From Candidatus Sumerlaeota bacterium (GTDB taxonomy: Bacteria; Sumerlaeota; Sumerlaeia; Sumerlaeales; Sumerlaeaceae): a stretch of 42,690 bases of DNA. The stretch covers positions 1 through 42,690 of the forward strand of contig JAPLSQ010000069.1 of the NCBI GenBank assembly GCA_026398535.1, given 5' to 3'. A program made the position numbers and the translations under genes. Position 1 is the stretch's first letter. Each line of letters opens with the position of its first letter. The notes under the pieces are model-generated. The model did no database searches, was not told the DNA's origin, and saw only the letters and a list, made by a program, of their open reading frames with translations. Positions 24,069-31,932 of the stretch are shown here, piece after piece.

Positions 24069-24232
24069 CAATGTTCAGTGTCGCTCACGCCTTCGGTTTG
24101 CCATAAACCTGGAAAGAACCAGGACACAGATTACTGTTGCGGCTCTGGGGGATTGACCGAAAAACTTCTGTAAATTCCAAGATAACAAACCAGATGTCGC
24201 CTGCGCCACAAATGCATCGTCATACCCGAGCG
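24069..24232. other. Intergenic 3' region with small hairpins
   Basis: This is the 3' region of the gene ending at 24233. The minus strand can form CCTGG-TTCTTT-CCAGG and contains GGCAAACCGAAGG further on, ending in the terminator at 24041-24068. No open frame, tRNA or known RNA family is supported. A short 3'-derived RNA is possible but unproven. Confidence 0.35.
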
Positions 24233-27220
24233 TCAATTTCCGGTTTCAGCCGGCGCTCCGGCGGTCTGCTTCCATAACTGCCCGATTGCCGGATCGGCGG
24301 GATGCGATTGGTGAAGCGCGGCCGCAATCGGGGCGGCTTCAACCGCAAGACCGCTGGCCAAAAGGTACGCGGCGGCCCGCATCCCTTCATAGACGCCGAC
24401 ACCAGCCGCGTTGGCGAGCGACGATATCTGGCGCGCGCCCGCAAGACGCTCGTTGAAGTAAAGCAGCCGGCCGATCTGCATTCTTCGAAGAAATTCGGTG
24501 TCGGATATGGGTGCGGCGTCGTGATTCCGGCCGGTTTTCTGCGCCAGCATCCACCGAAAGACCTGGAAATCGGGGCCCACGCCGTCTCCTGTGGCGGCAA
24601 GACGGTCGGCTGTTTCAAGGGCGCGGTCATAACGGCCGCGCGCCGTATCATAAAGCATGCGCATCGACTTCACGCGGGGTTCATCGCCATGAGCTCTTTC
24701 GATGTCTTCGAGCAAACGCTCGCCTTGAGCCATGCGTTGTTCAAACCACGGCGCGGGGTCAGACGCTGGTTTAATCCCGTCCATTTCGGTCGGCGGCCAG
24801 AGCGCGGCCCGCTGAAGCAGGTCGGCCTTGGCTGTCCGCACGGCCCACGCGTCGGGCTGTTCACTCTCATGCCGCGCCAGCAGTTGTGTCGCCTCACCGA
24901 AATCCCCGCGGTCGGCCGCGTCCCACACGCCGGCCAGCACGCGAACATAGCCAAAGTCCGGGTCGTGTCTGAAAATTGTGGCGCGCGCCCGCGCTGCGCC
25001 CTCCATGTCAGGAGGTGTGAACTCCTCAAGAACGCCGGCCAATTCAAAAAGCGCCTCGGCGCCGCCGGGATTCAAGTCCGCCGCCGCTTGAAGAGCGTCT
25101 CCGGCTTTTGTCAGCGCCTTCATATCAGCCGGATTGATGCGCCAGAGCATATGATTTGACGCGCCTATCATATAATAGGTGGAGTGAGTGCGCAGTTCAC
25201 GCATTCTGAGTTGCAATTGCGCCCAGTAAATGGCCGCCTCATAATTGCTGACGGCCCCCTTGCGCCAGTAGGCGGCGCTGGTGGTGTCGCCTTGGGCAAG
25301 GGCTTTCTGCCAGTGATTGTAATCAAGCTGCCCCAGCAGCATTTGCGCCGATGCCAGCCCCTCGTATGCCTGGCCGTTGAAGATGTTGACGCGTGTCGAG
25401 CGGCGCAACAGATTTCGCGCACGCACCAGAGAGGCGTATGCGCCTGACGCATCGTTTTCCGTCAGATTGCGCGCCAGATTGATATGTTGCCCGGCATCCG
25501 AAACATAAATATCCCCCATGAACTGGCGCAGGACAAGCTGAAAGGCGAACGTTGTCACCGCCAGTGAGATTGCAAGAACACTTCCCCCCATCAACAGGGT
25601 TCTGACGAGGGGACGCGCATTGTCGTGAGAAGGAATATCCGCTTGGACAGCCGTCAACGGCGGATTTTGTTCTTCCCGCAACGATGCCCAGAACGACAAG
25701 CACATGGCCGCCATCAGCGCGGTTGGCATGACGTGGAAGGGGAAATCGAAAAGGGCATGAACCGCCACACCCGCCATGGGCACAAACATCGCAATCATCG
25801 TGGCGCGTCCGCGTCCCGCAGGCATCGCGCGGAAATTCTTCCATCCGCGCCTCAATAGCATCAACAACGGCACAGCGGCAAGCGCACAACCCGTCAGACC
25901 TGTTTCCACAAGCATCTGAAGGTAGTCGTTGTGCGCCAAATCAGTGCGCTTGGCCGTCAAAGCCAGCGGCGTGCCGGGATGTGAACGGAAATATTCGCCC
26001 TGCGCGGGCGGGTAGACATACTGGAATGAGCCAAAGCCATGCCCCAGCATCGGACGCTGGGCGATGAGCGGCATGGAACAGACAAAAATGCGAAGGCGCG
26101 TTTCGTGAAGCAATTGCCGCGGGCTGTAACCGCGCAAAACTCGTTGAGCCAGCGGCACTTCATGGCGCGCCAGGGGATTGCGGCGCGGGGCAACGCTTTG
26201 CGATGCGATGATGAGCGCCACAATGGCCAGTCCCGCCAGCCAGAATCGCAGACGCAGGATTTGCCCGGATGCGCGGGACAGGGCATAAAGGCAAGAGGGG
26301 ACCAGCGCCAGTGCGATGATCCAGACCGCGCGGCTCTGAGATGCCACGATCACAAATGCCGCCGCGCACGACAGTATGCCGCCCGCGACACGCGACATCC
26401 GGCTTTGCCCGCACATAAGATAATACAGCGAGAAGCACAAAGGGAACAACAGCCACGATGCCGCGGCCGTGTTGTGGCCGATAAGCGAGCCCAGCCGGTT
26501 GCGCGGATCGTCCCATGTGGGCATGAAGAATTTGCCGGCCAATCCAACATGCTGAAGAATGGCCACAGCGGTAATCACAGCGCCGCAAACGCAGACAACC
26601 GCCATGAACTTGCCCGCCATGTCACGCGATAGCGGAAGCTGCGCAAGCATCGGAATGGACACAACGACAAGCGCAAAGATAAGGAATGCCCACAGACTCG
26701 TGAAAAACGTTGGCGATACGATGAGGGCGCTGGCGCCCGTATACGCCAGCAACAGAGCGATCCAAACGGACGGACCCGGCGTCAAACGCCGTAAAGCCGC
26801 CGCGGCGCACGCCGTTCCTGCCTGTTCCATGGACCTCAGCGCCGCAAGAGCAAGAATTGCCGCAAGCAGGAAACCCGCCGCCACGCATTCCTTGTAAATC
26901 AGCCGCGAGTGGGTGAAGGCAAGCTGGGCGCGCAATTGCCCGGAGTAAATGCTTCCCCACACCCCGGCGCGCGCGCTCCAGGCATCAAGCGCGGCAAGCG
27001 CGCCTTCAGGCAGACGAAAGGGATACGCCAGCGCCGAGAAAACCGCGCCCGCAAGAACGAGCAAAAAAACCATCGCGGGCAACAGGCGGAGGATATGCGC
27101 GCGCCAGACGTCACATGTCTTGCCGCCGGGGGGACGGATAATAACAACGGTCTGCAACGGGGCGGCGAGTTCAATCCCTTCATGGTTGGAATGAAAAAAA
27201 TGATTCCTTTCGCATTGCAT
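24233..27220 (-). CDS. O-antigen ligase/Wzy-like membrane protein with TPR tail
   Basis: The 995-residue protein has about a dozen membrane segments in residues ~45-560 and a long soluble C-terminus with TPR-like helices (~590-990). The ligase/polymerase signature is clear near residues 385-440: Arg-Pro-Met-Leu-Gly-His-Gly-Phe-Gly-Ser-Phe and later Ala-His-Asn-Asp-Tyr-Leu-Gln-Met-Leu-Val-Glu-Thr-Gly. These are the Wzy_C/WaaL features of enzymes that join or transfer glycans from undecaprenyl carriers in the periplasm. Some members modify proteins (PglL-type), and the TPR tail would suit protein binding, so ligase, polymerase or oligosaccharyltransferase cannot be told apart. ATG 27220 has a purine-rich site (AAGAGAAG) upstream. 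It is divergent from ftsQ and has no O-antigen cluster around it. Confidence 0.85.
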   Translation of the reverse strand: MQCERNHFFHSNHEGIELAAPLQTVVIIRPPGGKTCDVWRAHILRLLPAMVFLLVLAGAVFSALAYPFRLPEGALAALDAWSARAGVWGSIYSGQLRAQLAFTHSRLIYKECVAAGFLLAAILALAALRSMEQAGTACAAAALRRLTPGPSVWIALLLAYTGASALIVSPTFFTSLWAFLIFALVVVSIPMLAQLPLSRDMAGKFMAVVCVCGAVITAVAILQHVGLAGKFFMPTWDDPRNRLGSLIGHNTAAASWLLFPLCFSLYYLMCGQSRMSRVAGGILSCAAAFVIVASQSRAVWIIALALVPSCLYALSRASGQILRLRFWLAGLAIVALIIASQSVAPRRNPLARHEVPLAQRVLRGYSPRQLLHETRLRIFVCSMPLIAQRPMLGHGFGSFQYVYPPAQGEYFRSHPGTPLALTAKRTDLAHNDYLQMLVETGLTGCALAAVPLLMLLRRGWKNFRAMPAGRGRATMIAMFVPMAGVAVHALFDFPFHVMPTALMAAMCLSFWASLREEQNPPLTAVQADIPSHDNARPLVRTLLMGGSVLAISLAVTTFAFQLVLRQFMGDIYVSDAGQHINLARNLTENDASGAYASLVRARNLLRRSTRVNIFNGQAYEGLASAQMLLGQLDYNHWQKALAQGDTTSAAYWRKGAVSNYEAAIYWAQLQLRMRELRTHSTYYMIGASNHMLWRINPADMKALTKAGDALQAAADLNPGGAEALFELAGVLEEFTPPDMEGAARARATIFRHDPDFGYVRVLAGVWDAADRGDFGEATQLLARHESEQPDAWAVRTAKADLLQRAALWPPTEMDGIKPASDPAPWFEQRMAQGERLLEDIERAHGDEPRVKSMRMLYDTARGRYDRALETADRLAATGDGVGPDFQVFRWMLAQKTGRNHDAAPISDTEFLRRMQIGRLLYFNERLAGARQISSLANAAGVGVYEGMRAAAYLLASGLAVEAAPIAAALHQSHPADPAIGQLWKQTAGAPAETGN

Positions 27221-27405
27221 CTTGTTTGCTTCTCTTAAAATAGAGGGTAAAGAAAATATAATCCTGACACTTTTTTAAGCAGATGATGTCTAATAATAAC
27301 GGATCGCCGGAATAATCATCCCTGCGGATCCCCTTTATTGTGTGACAACACCGGGTTCTTCTTTAAAGTATTATTGTGTTTGCGCTTGTTGGAGCAGGCA
27401 GTTCG

Positions 27406-28671
27406 ATGAAGCAGAATGAAAAACGCAGGCAACCGGTTGGCGTTCATGTGACCCGCAGGAAAAAGCAGGGCGCGGCTGCCAGGCGGCGGCGAACCCGTCC
27501 CCGTAGCTTATTCATGCGCGCGCCCCTGTACCGATTGCTTGCGGCGGTTGTTCTTTTTGTGGCGCTGGCGGCCATCGGGCAGGTCGCGTCAGGGTTTCTG
27601 CGGGATCAGCCGTATTTCAAGGTTTCGCAGCTCCAAATCGAGGGATTGAGCAAACCCATTGCCGGCGAAGTGCAGTCCATGGTGAAAACATTCCTTGATC
27701 GAAACAATAACATCATCAGCCTTGATTCCGGGCGTCTCGTGCGCGCTTTGGAGAAGCTGCCGCGGGTGCGCAACCTGAAACTTGAAAAGGTCATGCCCGA
27801 CACTCTGCTTGTGCGCGCCAGTGAGCGCACGCCATCGGCAATTGTCATTGCCGATGGTTTCTTTCTCGTCGACCGGGAGGGCTTTGTCATGGAAAGGCTT
27901 GCCCCGGCCCGTTTGCGCGATTACAATATCCCTTATATCAATGGCCTTGTCTCGGGGGAGGCGCAGGCGGGCGACAAGGTCTGCAATCCCAATCTCTATC
28001 GCGCGCTCGATCTCATTTTCATGCTGCAGGAAAATCATCCCGATCTTTTCACCCGTCTTTCCGAAGTCAACATCGATCGCGACAAGAACTCGCACATGGA
28101 TAATTTCAGGGCGGTACTCAAGGGCGGCCTTGAAGTGCGGTTTGGCGACGGAAATCCCATTGAAAAATTGCCGGCTCTCGAAATGTTTGTGAACCAGATG
28201 AAGGAAAAAGGCTTCGATCCGTACACCATGACCTATGTGGATCTGCGATTTAAGAATCAAATCGCTTGGATGGACCGCTTCACGGCGATTGCACAGGCCA
28301 CCGGACTGCTTGACAAGTTGCGCCAGCAGGACGCGGCGGAAACCGCGAAAGGACAGAAAGACCAGGGCGGTAAATCGCGCGCCGCGGCGGGAAGCGGCGG
28401 CAAAGACAATTTGGCGCGCAAATCCGCAAGGGACGCCGCCGCCGCCGCCACCGCCGGAAAACAGGCGTCCGGCCAGAACGCGGCGGAAACGCCTGTGATG
28501 GAAACAGGCGGCTTTGATGACACGCAGACGGCAAATACCCCCGCAACGGATGCAACCGCTCAACAGGCGTCGGTCCAGCCGCAGGGACAGGACCAGACAC
28601 CCGGACAGCAGGATGGCGGCGCAATCCATGCCCGCCCGGCAAATGCGGCGGCGGTCGACAGGCAAAGGTGA
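27406..28671 (+). CDS. ftsQ: Cell-division protein FtsQ-like
   Basis: This is a bitopic division protein that bridges early and late divisome parts in the periplasm. Its 421 residues show a very basic cytoplasmic N-terminus (1-40), one membrane segment (~42-62) and a POTRA domain beginning Tyr-Phe-Lys-Val-Ser-Gln-Leu-Gln-Ile-Glu-Gly. The FtsQ/DivIB region follows with Leu-Pro-Arg-Val-Arg, Pro-Asp-Thr-Leu-Leu-Val and Val-Asp-Arg-Glu-Gly. From about residue 300 there is an unusual ~115-residue low-complexity tail rich in Ala, Gln, Gly, Thr and Lys. ATG 27406 is preceded by GGAGCAGG. ftsA follows after 15 bases, which supports the call. The usual mur, ddl and ftsZ neighbours are absent. Confidence 0.85.
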   Translation: MKQNEKRRQPVGVHVTRRKKQGAAARRRRTRPRSLFMRAPLYRLLAAVVLFVALAAIGQVASGFLRDQPYFKVSQLQIEGLSKPIAGEVQSMVKTFLDRNNNIISLDSGRLVRALEKLPRVRNLKLEKVMPDTLLVRASERTPSAIVIADGFFLVDREGFVMERLAPARLRDYNIPYINGLVSGEAQAGDKVCNPNLYRALDLIFMLQENHPDLFTRLSEVNIDRDKNSHMDNFRAVLKGGLEVRFGDGNPIEKLPALEMFVNQMKEKGFDPYTMTYVDLRFKNQIAWMDRFTAIAQATGLLDKLRQQDAAETAKGQKDQGGKSRAAAGSGGKDNLARKSARDAAAAATAGKQASGQNAAETPVMETGGFDDTQTANTPATDATAQQASVQPQGQDQTPGQQDGGAIHARPANAAAVDRQR

Positions 28672-28686
28672 GAGACCGGTTCACCG

Positions 28687-29928
28687 ATGAGAAAAAGACG
28701 CCAGAAAATCATCAACGGTCTTGATGTCGGAACGACCAAGATCTGCGCCATCATCGGCCAGAGCAGCCCAGGCGATGATGACAAGCTTACTATCCTCGGC
28801 ATGGGCAGCAATCCGTCGGATGGTCTCAAGCGGGGCATGGTTGTCGATATCGACGCCACCATCGATTCCATACAGAAAGCCGTGCGCAAGGCCGAAGAGC
28901 AGGCGGGCGTGCGCGTGCGCGACGTCATTGTCGGTATTGCCGGCGGTCACATCTCAAGCCAGAACAGCAGCGGCATGATCGAAGTGCGTTATCCCATCCG
29001 CGGCGTCAGCGAGCAGGACCGCCAGCGCGCCATCGACCGGGCGCGCCAGATCACCATCGCCAAGGACATGGAAATCCTTCACGATTATCCCCAGGAATTC
29101 ATCTGCGACGATCAGCCGGGATACCGCAATCCGATCGGCGTGAGTTGTTCAAAGCTCGAAGCCCGCGTCCACCTCGTTCTCGCCTCGATGACAAGCGTGT
29201 CAAATGTCGTGAAATGCATCAAGCACGCGGGCCTGCGCGTGGGCGACATCCTCCTCGAATCCCTTGCCTCTTCGCTTCCCATCCTGAGCGACAATGAGCG
29301 GGACCTCGGCGTCATGCTCATCGACATTGGCGGCGGCACAAGCGACCTCGCCGTCTTTACCCGCGGGATGATCAAACTCAGCGGGGTCATCCCCCTCGGC
29401 GGCGACAATATCACCAACGACATCGCCTATGGGCTGAAAATATCCAGACACGACGCCGAAAATGTGAAAAAGAAACACGCGCGAGCAATGGCCGACTCCG
29501 TTGATGCCGACGAGACAATTGAGGTGTCGGGCGTGCTGAAAAACCGGCCGGTAAACGCCAAGCTCCGCTTTCTGTGCGAGATCACCGAAGCGCGTCTCGA
29601 GGAAATCTTCATCAAGGCGCGCAAAATGATAGATGCCGCCGAATTGCACGATAAAATCTATGCGGGAACCGTCCTGACGGGCGGAACCGCCCTGCTGCCG
29701 GACATTGATGAGCTGGCCGAGCGCATTTTCGACAAACCCGCAAAGGTCGGCGCCCCGCAGGGATTAAAAGGCATGAGCGGTATCATGCAGTCACCCATCT
29801 ATTCAACCGGCATCGGACTCGTCCTTCACGGTCTCAGCGGCGAATCGTCGAATAAGTATTACTCCAACGGGAATATCCTGCGCCGGTTCAGCCATTATGT
29901 CCAGAATTTCATCGACTGGTATTCATGA
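28687..29928 (+). CDS. ftsA: Cell-division protein FtsA
   Basis: FtsA is an actin-fold ATPase that anchors FtsZ to the membrane. The 413-residue product has the phosphate-1 motif Gly-Leu-Asp-Val-Gly-Thr-Thr-Lys, the phosphate-2 motif Ile-Asp-Ile-Gly-Gly-Gly-Thr-Ser-Asp and the adenosine motif Val-Leu-Thr-Gly-Gly-Thr-Ala-Leu-Leu. The early Gly-Ile-Ala-Gly-Gly-His-Ile region belongs to the FtsA-specific 1C subdomain. The last 17 residues (Ile-Leu-Arg-Arg-Phe-Ser-His-Tyr-Val to Trp-Tyr-Ser) form the expected amphipathic membrane-targeting helix. It lies 15 bases after ftsQ and is surely co-transcribed with it. No ftsZ follows; instead the convergent udk gene ends 46 bases away. Confidence 0.95.
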   Translation: MRKRRQKIINGLDVGTTKICAIIGQSSPGDDDKLTILGMGSNPSDGLKRGMVVDIDATIDSIQKAVRKAEEQAGVRVRDVIVGIAGGHISSQNSSGMIEVRYPIRGVSEQDRQRAIDRARQITIAKDMEILHDYPQEFICDDQPGYRNPIGVSCSKLEARVHLVLASMTSVSNVVKCIKHAGLRVGDILLESLASSLPILSDNERDLGVMLIDIGGGTSDLAVFTRGMIKLSGVIPLGGDNITNDIAYGLKISRHDAENVKKKHARAMADSVDADETIEVSGVLKNRPVNAKLRFLCEITEARLEEIFIKARKMIDAAELHDKIYAGTVLTGGTALLPDIDELAERIFDKPAKVGAPQGLKGMSGIMQSPIYSTGIGLVLHGLSGESSNKYYSNGNILRRFSHYVQNFIDWYS

Positions 29929-29974
29929 GGATTCGCCGGGGTGGGCGCGGGCGGCGATGGTGTCCGGCGCCATC

Positions 29975-30586
29975 TTAATCCAGCAGTGTGCGCAGTTTGG
30001 TGACGATAAAATCGATGGCGATGGAATTGTATCCGCCCTCGGGGACGATGATGTCGGCGTAGCGTTTTGAAGGCTCGACGAATTCGAGGTGCATGAGGCG
30101 CACGACGTCAAGGTATTGGCTGATGACGGATTCCGGTGTGCGTCCGCGCTCGCGGATGTCGCGCGAGAGACGCCGGATGAACCGCACATCGGCGTCGGTG
30201 TCCACGAACAGTTTGACATTCATCATGGCGCGCAGGTCGGGGATGGCCAGCGCGAGGATGCCCTCGACGACAATGACGGGAGCGGGGGCGGCATGGATGG
30301 TGTGTTTAGAGCGCACGTGGGCCGCGTAGTCGTAGACGGGCATCTCGATCGGTTTGCCGCGCGACATGCGCTCGAGATGGCTGATGAGCAGGCGGTGGTC
30401 AAAGGCGTCGGGATGGTCGTAGTTGATGCGCGCGCGCTCCTCAAAGGGCAGGTCTGAGCGGTCAAGGTAATAGGAATCCTGACCGATGACGACGATGCGC
30501 TGGCCAAGCGCCTGGCCGATATGGTGCGCCACGAGCGTCTTGCCCGAACCGGTTCCGCCCGCGATGCCCATGATCATGCGTTTCAA
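29975..30586 (-). CDS. udk: Uridine kinase
   Basis: Uridine kinase phosphorylates uridine and cytidine in pyrimidine salvage. The P-loop is Gly-Ile-Ala-Gly-Gly-Thr-Gly-Ser-Gly-Lys-Thr at residues 7-17. Typical downstream segments are Asp-Ser-Tyr-Tyr, Asn-Tyr-Asp-His-Pro-Asp-Ala-Phe-Asp, Tyr-Asp-Tyr, Val-Val-Glu-Gly-Ile-Leu-Ala and Arg-Arg-Leu-Ser-Arg-Asp-Ile-Arg-Glu-Arg-Gly-Arg. I chose a TTG start at 30586. It overlaps the ribD stop as TTGA, has GAGGAG 11 bases upstream and gives the usual Met-Lys-Arg opening (203 residues). ATG 30577 is the alternative. It forms a coupled two-gene operon with ribD. Confidence 0.92.
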   Translation of the reverse strand: MKRMIMGIAGGTGSGKTLVAHHIGQALGQRIVVIGQDSYYLDRSDLPFEERARINYDHPDAFDHRLLISHLERMSRGKPIEMPVYDYAAHVRSKHTIHAAPAPVIVVEGILALAIPDLRAMMNVKLFVDTDADVRFIRRLSRDIRERGRTPESVISQYLDVVRLMHLEFVEPSKRYADIIVPEGGYNSIAIDFIVTKLRTLLD

Positions 30587-31755
30587 GGGCTGTCGATCTC
30601 CTCGATGATGCCGTTGCCGGCGGCCGGGTTTGGTTTTGCGGTCGTGTCGGAGTAGGACACATAACCCTCGATGCACACATCTTCATCGAACTGGGTGAAT
30701 GCCACGTTGGTCAGTGTGAGCGCCATGCTCATGTTGCTGATTCCCCAGCCGCTGATGGGGCTTTTGGCGGTGACGCCGCCCACGATCTTGGGGGCGATGA
30801 AGGCGAGAATCTTGTCGACATAGCGGCTCTGGAAAAGCGAGCCGTGCAGACTGCTTCCACCCTCGCTCAAAATGGACTGGATTTCAAGCAGGTGGAGTTC
30901 GCGGATCAGTTCGGCAAGATCGAGCAGTTTGCGCCGTCCGGGCAGGACGAGGATGTGGTGGCCGGCCTTTCGCAGGCGCTCGATTTTCTCGGGCTGGGCG
31001 TTCTCGGTGGTGGCGATGATGCACTGGCCGGGCTGGGCGGACTCCAGGCAGCGCGCGCGCACCGGTATGCGCAGGGTGGCGTCGGCGATGATGCGCTTTG
31101 GCTGGCGTCCGTCGAAGCCCGGCAGACGGACATTGAGCATGGGATCGTCTATGAGCACCGTCCCGATGCCAACCATCACGGCGTCGACACGCGCCCGCTG
31201 CTGATGCGCGAAGTTCCTGCTTTTCTCATTTGATATCCATTGTGAATTGCCGCTGTCGGTGGCGATCTTGCCGTCGATTGTCATGGCCCATTTGCAGATG
31301 ATGAAAGGGCGTTTTTTCAGGTGGTAGGTGAAGAACGCCTCGTTGAGCCGCAACGCTTCCTCCCCGCATAACCCCACTTCGGTTCGGATTCCCGCTTCGC
31401 GCAACCGGCTGAATCCGCCGCCTGCCACCAGCGGATTGGGATCGCCCGCCGCCGCCACGACACGCCCGATCCTGTTGGCGATGATGGCGTCGGTGCACGG
31501 CGGCGTGCGGCCATGATGGCAGCACGGCTCAAGTGTGATGTAAAGCGTCGCTCCCGCGAGGGGTTCCGCGGCGTTGTTGAAAGCCTCGATTTCGGCGTGC
31601 GGCTGGCCGGTGGCGCGGTGCCATCCTTCGGCGATGACGCGATCGTCTTTCACCACAACGGCGCCAACCATCGGATTGGGGCTGGTGCGCCATCGGGCCC
31701 GCCGCGCCAGATCCAGCGCGCGCTTCATGTGCAACTTGTCAACTTCAGAGTGCAT
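30583..31755 (-). CDS. ribD: Bifunctional riboflavin deaminase/reductase RibD
   Basis: RibD carries out the second and third steps of riboflavin synthesis, deaminating the pyrimidinone product of GTP cyclohydrolase II and then reducing its ribosyl chain. The 390-residue protein has the zinc deaminase motif with H53-A-E55 and the C78/C87 pair (Glu-Pro-Cys-Cys-His-His-Gly-Arg-Thr-Pro-Pro-Cys). The reductase domain has Lys-Trp-Ala-Met-Thr-Ile-Asp-Gly-Lys-Ile-Ala and Glu-Gly-Gly-Ser-Ser-Leu-His-Gly. ATG 31755 has GGAA a few bases upstream and matches the family N-terminus. Codons further upstream are open but precede or overlap the promoter. No FMN riboswitch was seen in the ~70-base leader, and no other rib gene is adjacent. 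Confidence 0.95.
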   Translation of the reverse strand: MHSEVDKLHMKRALDLARRARWRTSPNPMVGAVVVKDDRVIAEGWHRATGQPHAEIEAFNNAAEPLAGATLYITLEPCCHHGRTPPCTDAIIANRIGRVVAAAGDPNPLVAGGGFSRLREAGIRTEVGLCGEEALRLNEAFFTYHLKKRPFIICKWAMTIDGKIATDSGNSQWISNEKSRNFAHQQRARVDAVMVGIGTVLIDDPMLNVRLPGFDGRQPKRIIADATLRIPVRARCLESAQPGQCIIATTENAQPEKIERLRKAGHHILVLPGRRKLLDLAELIRELHLLEIQSILSEGGSSLHGSLFQSRYVDKILAFIAPKIVGGVTAKSPISGWGISNMSMALTLTNVAFTQFDEDVCIEGYVSYSDTTAKPNPAAGNGIIEEIDSP

Positions 31756-31830
31756 TCTTTCCGCGTTCCAAACAACAGACACCAAGCCAGAGAATTTCGC
31801 GCGCCGCAAATCAAATTTTCCGGAGCCGCC

Positions 31831-31860
31831 ATGATAACATACCCTGGCGCGATTGATCAA
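31831..31860 (-). promoter_or_regulatory. Sigma-70 promoter of ribD-udk
   Basis: On the minus strand TTGATC (31860-31855), 18 bases, then TATCAT (31836-31831). The predicted start is near 31824, giving a leader of about 70 bases before ATG 31755. Confidence 0.5.
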
Positions 31861-31932
31861 AACGGCTTCAGCCCTCCAGGTTCATAGCAAATCTGTTGCG
31901 TGTAACGTCCGCCAGCCGCTTGTATCTTGCCC

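Noticed and set aside
24069..24232. Cyclic-di-GMP riboswitch suggested by GGCAAACC on the minus strand
   Set aside because: The expected partner segments (GACGCAAAGCC and the tetraloop receptor) are absent, and the element lies after a gene, not before one.
31756..31932. FMN riboswitch upstream of ribD
   Set aside because: No AGGGG...GAAT...CCC-type core was found. The leader from the predicted promoter is only about 70 bases, too short for this riboswitch.
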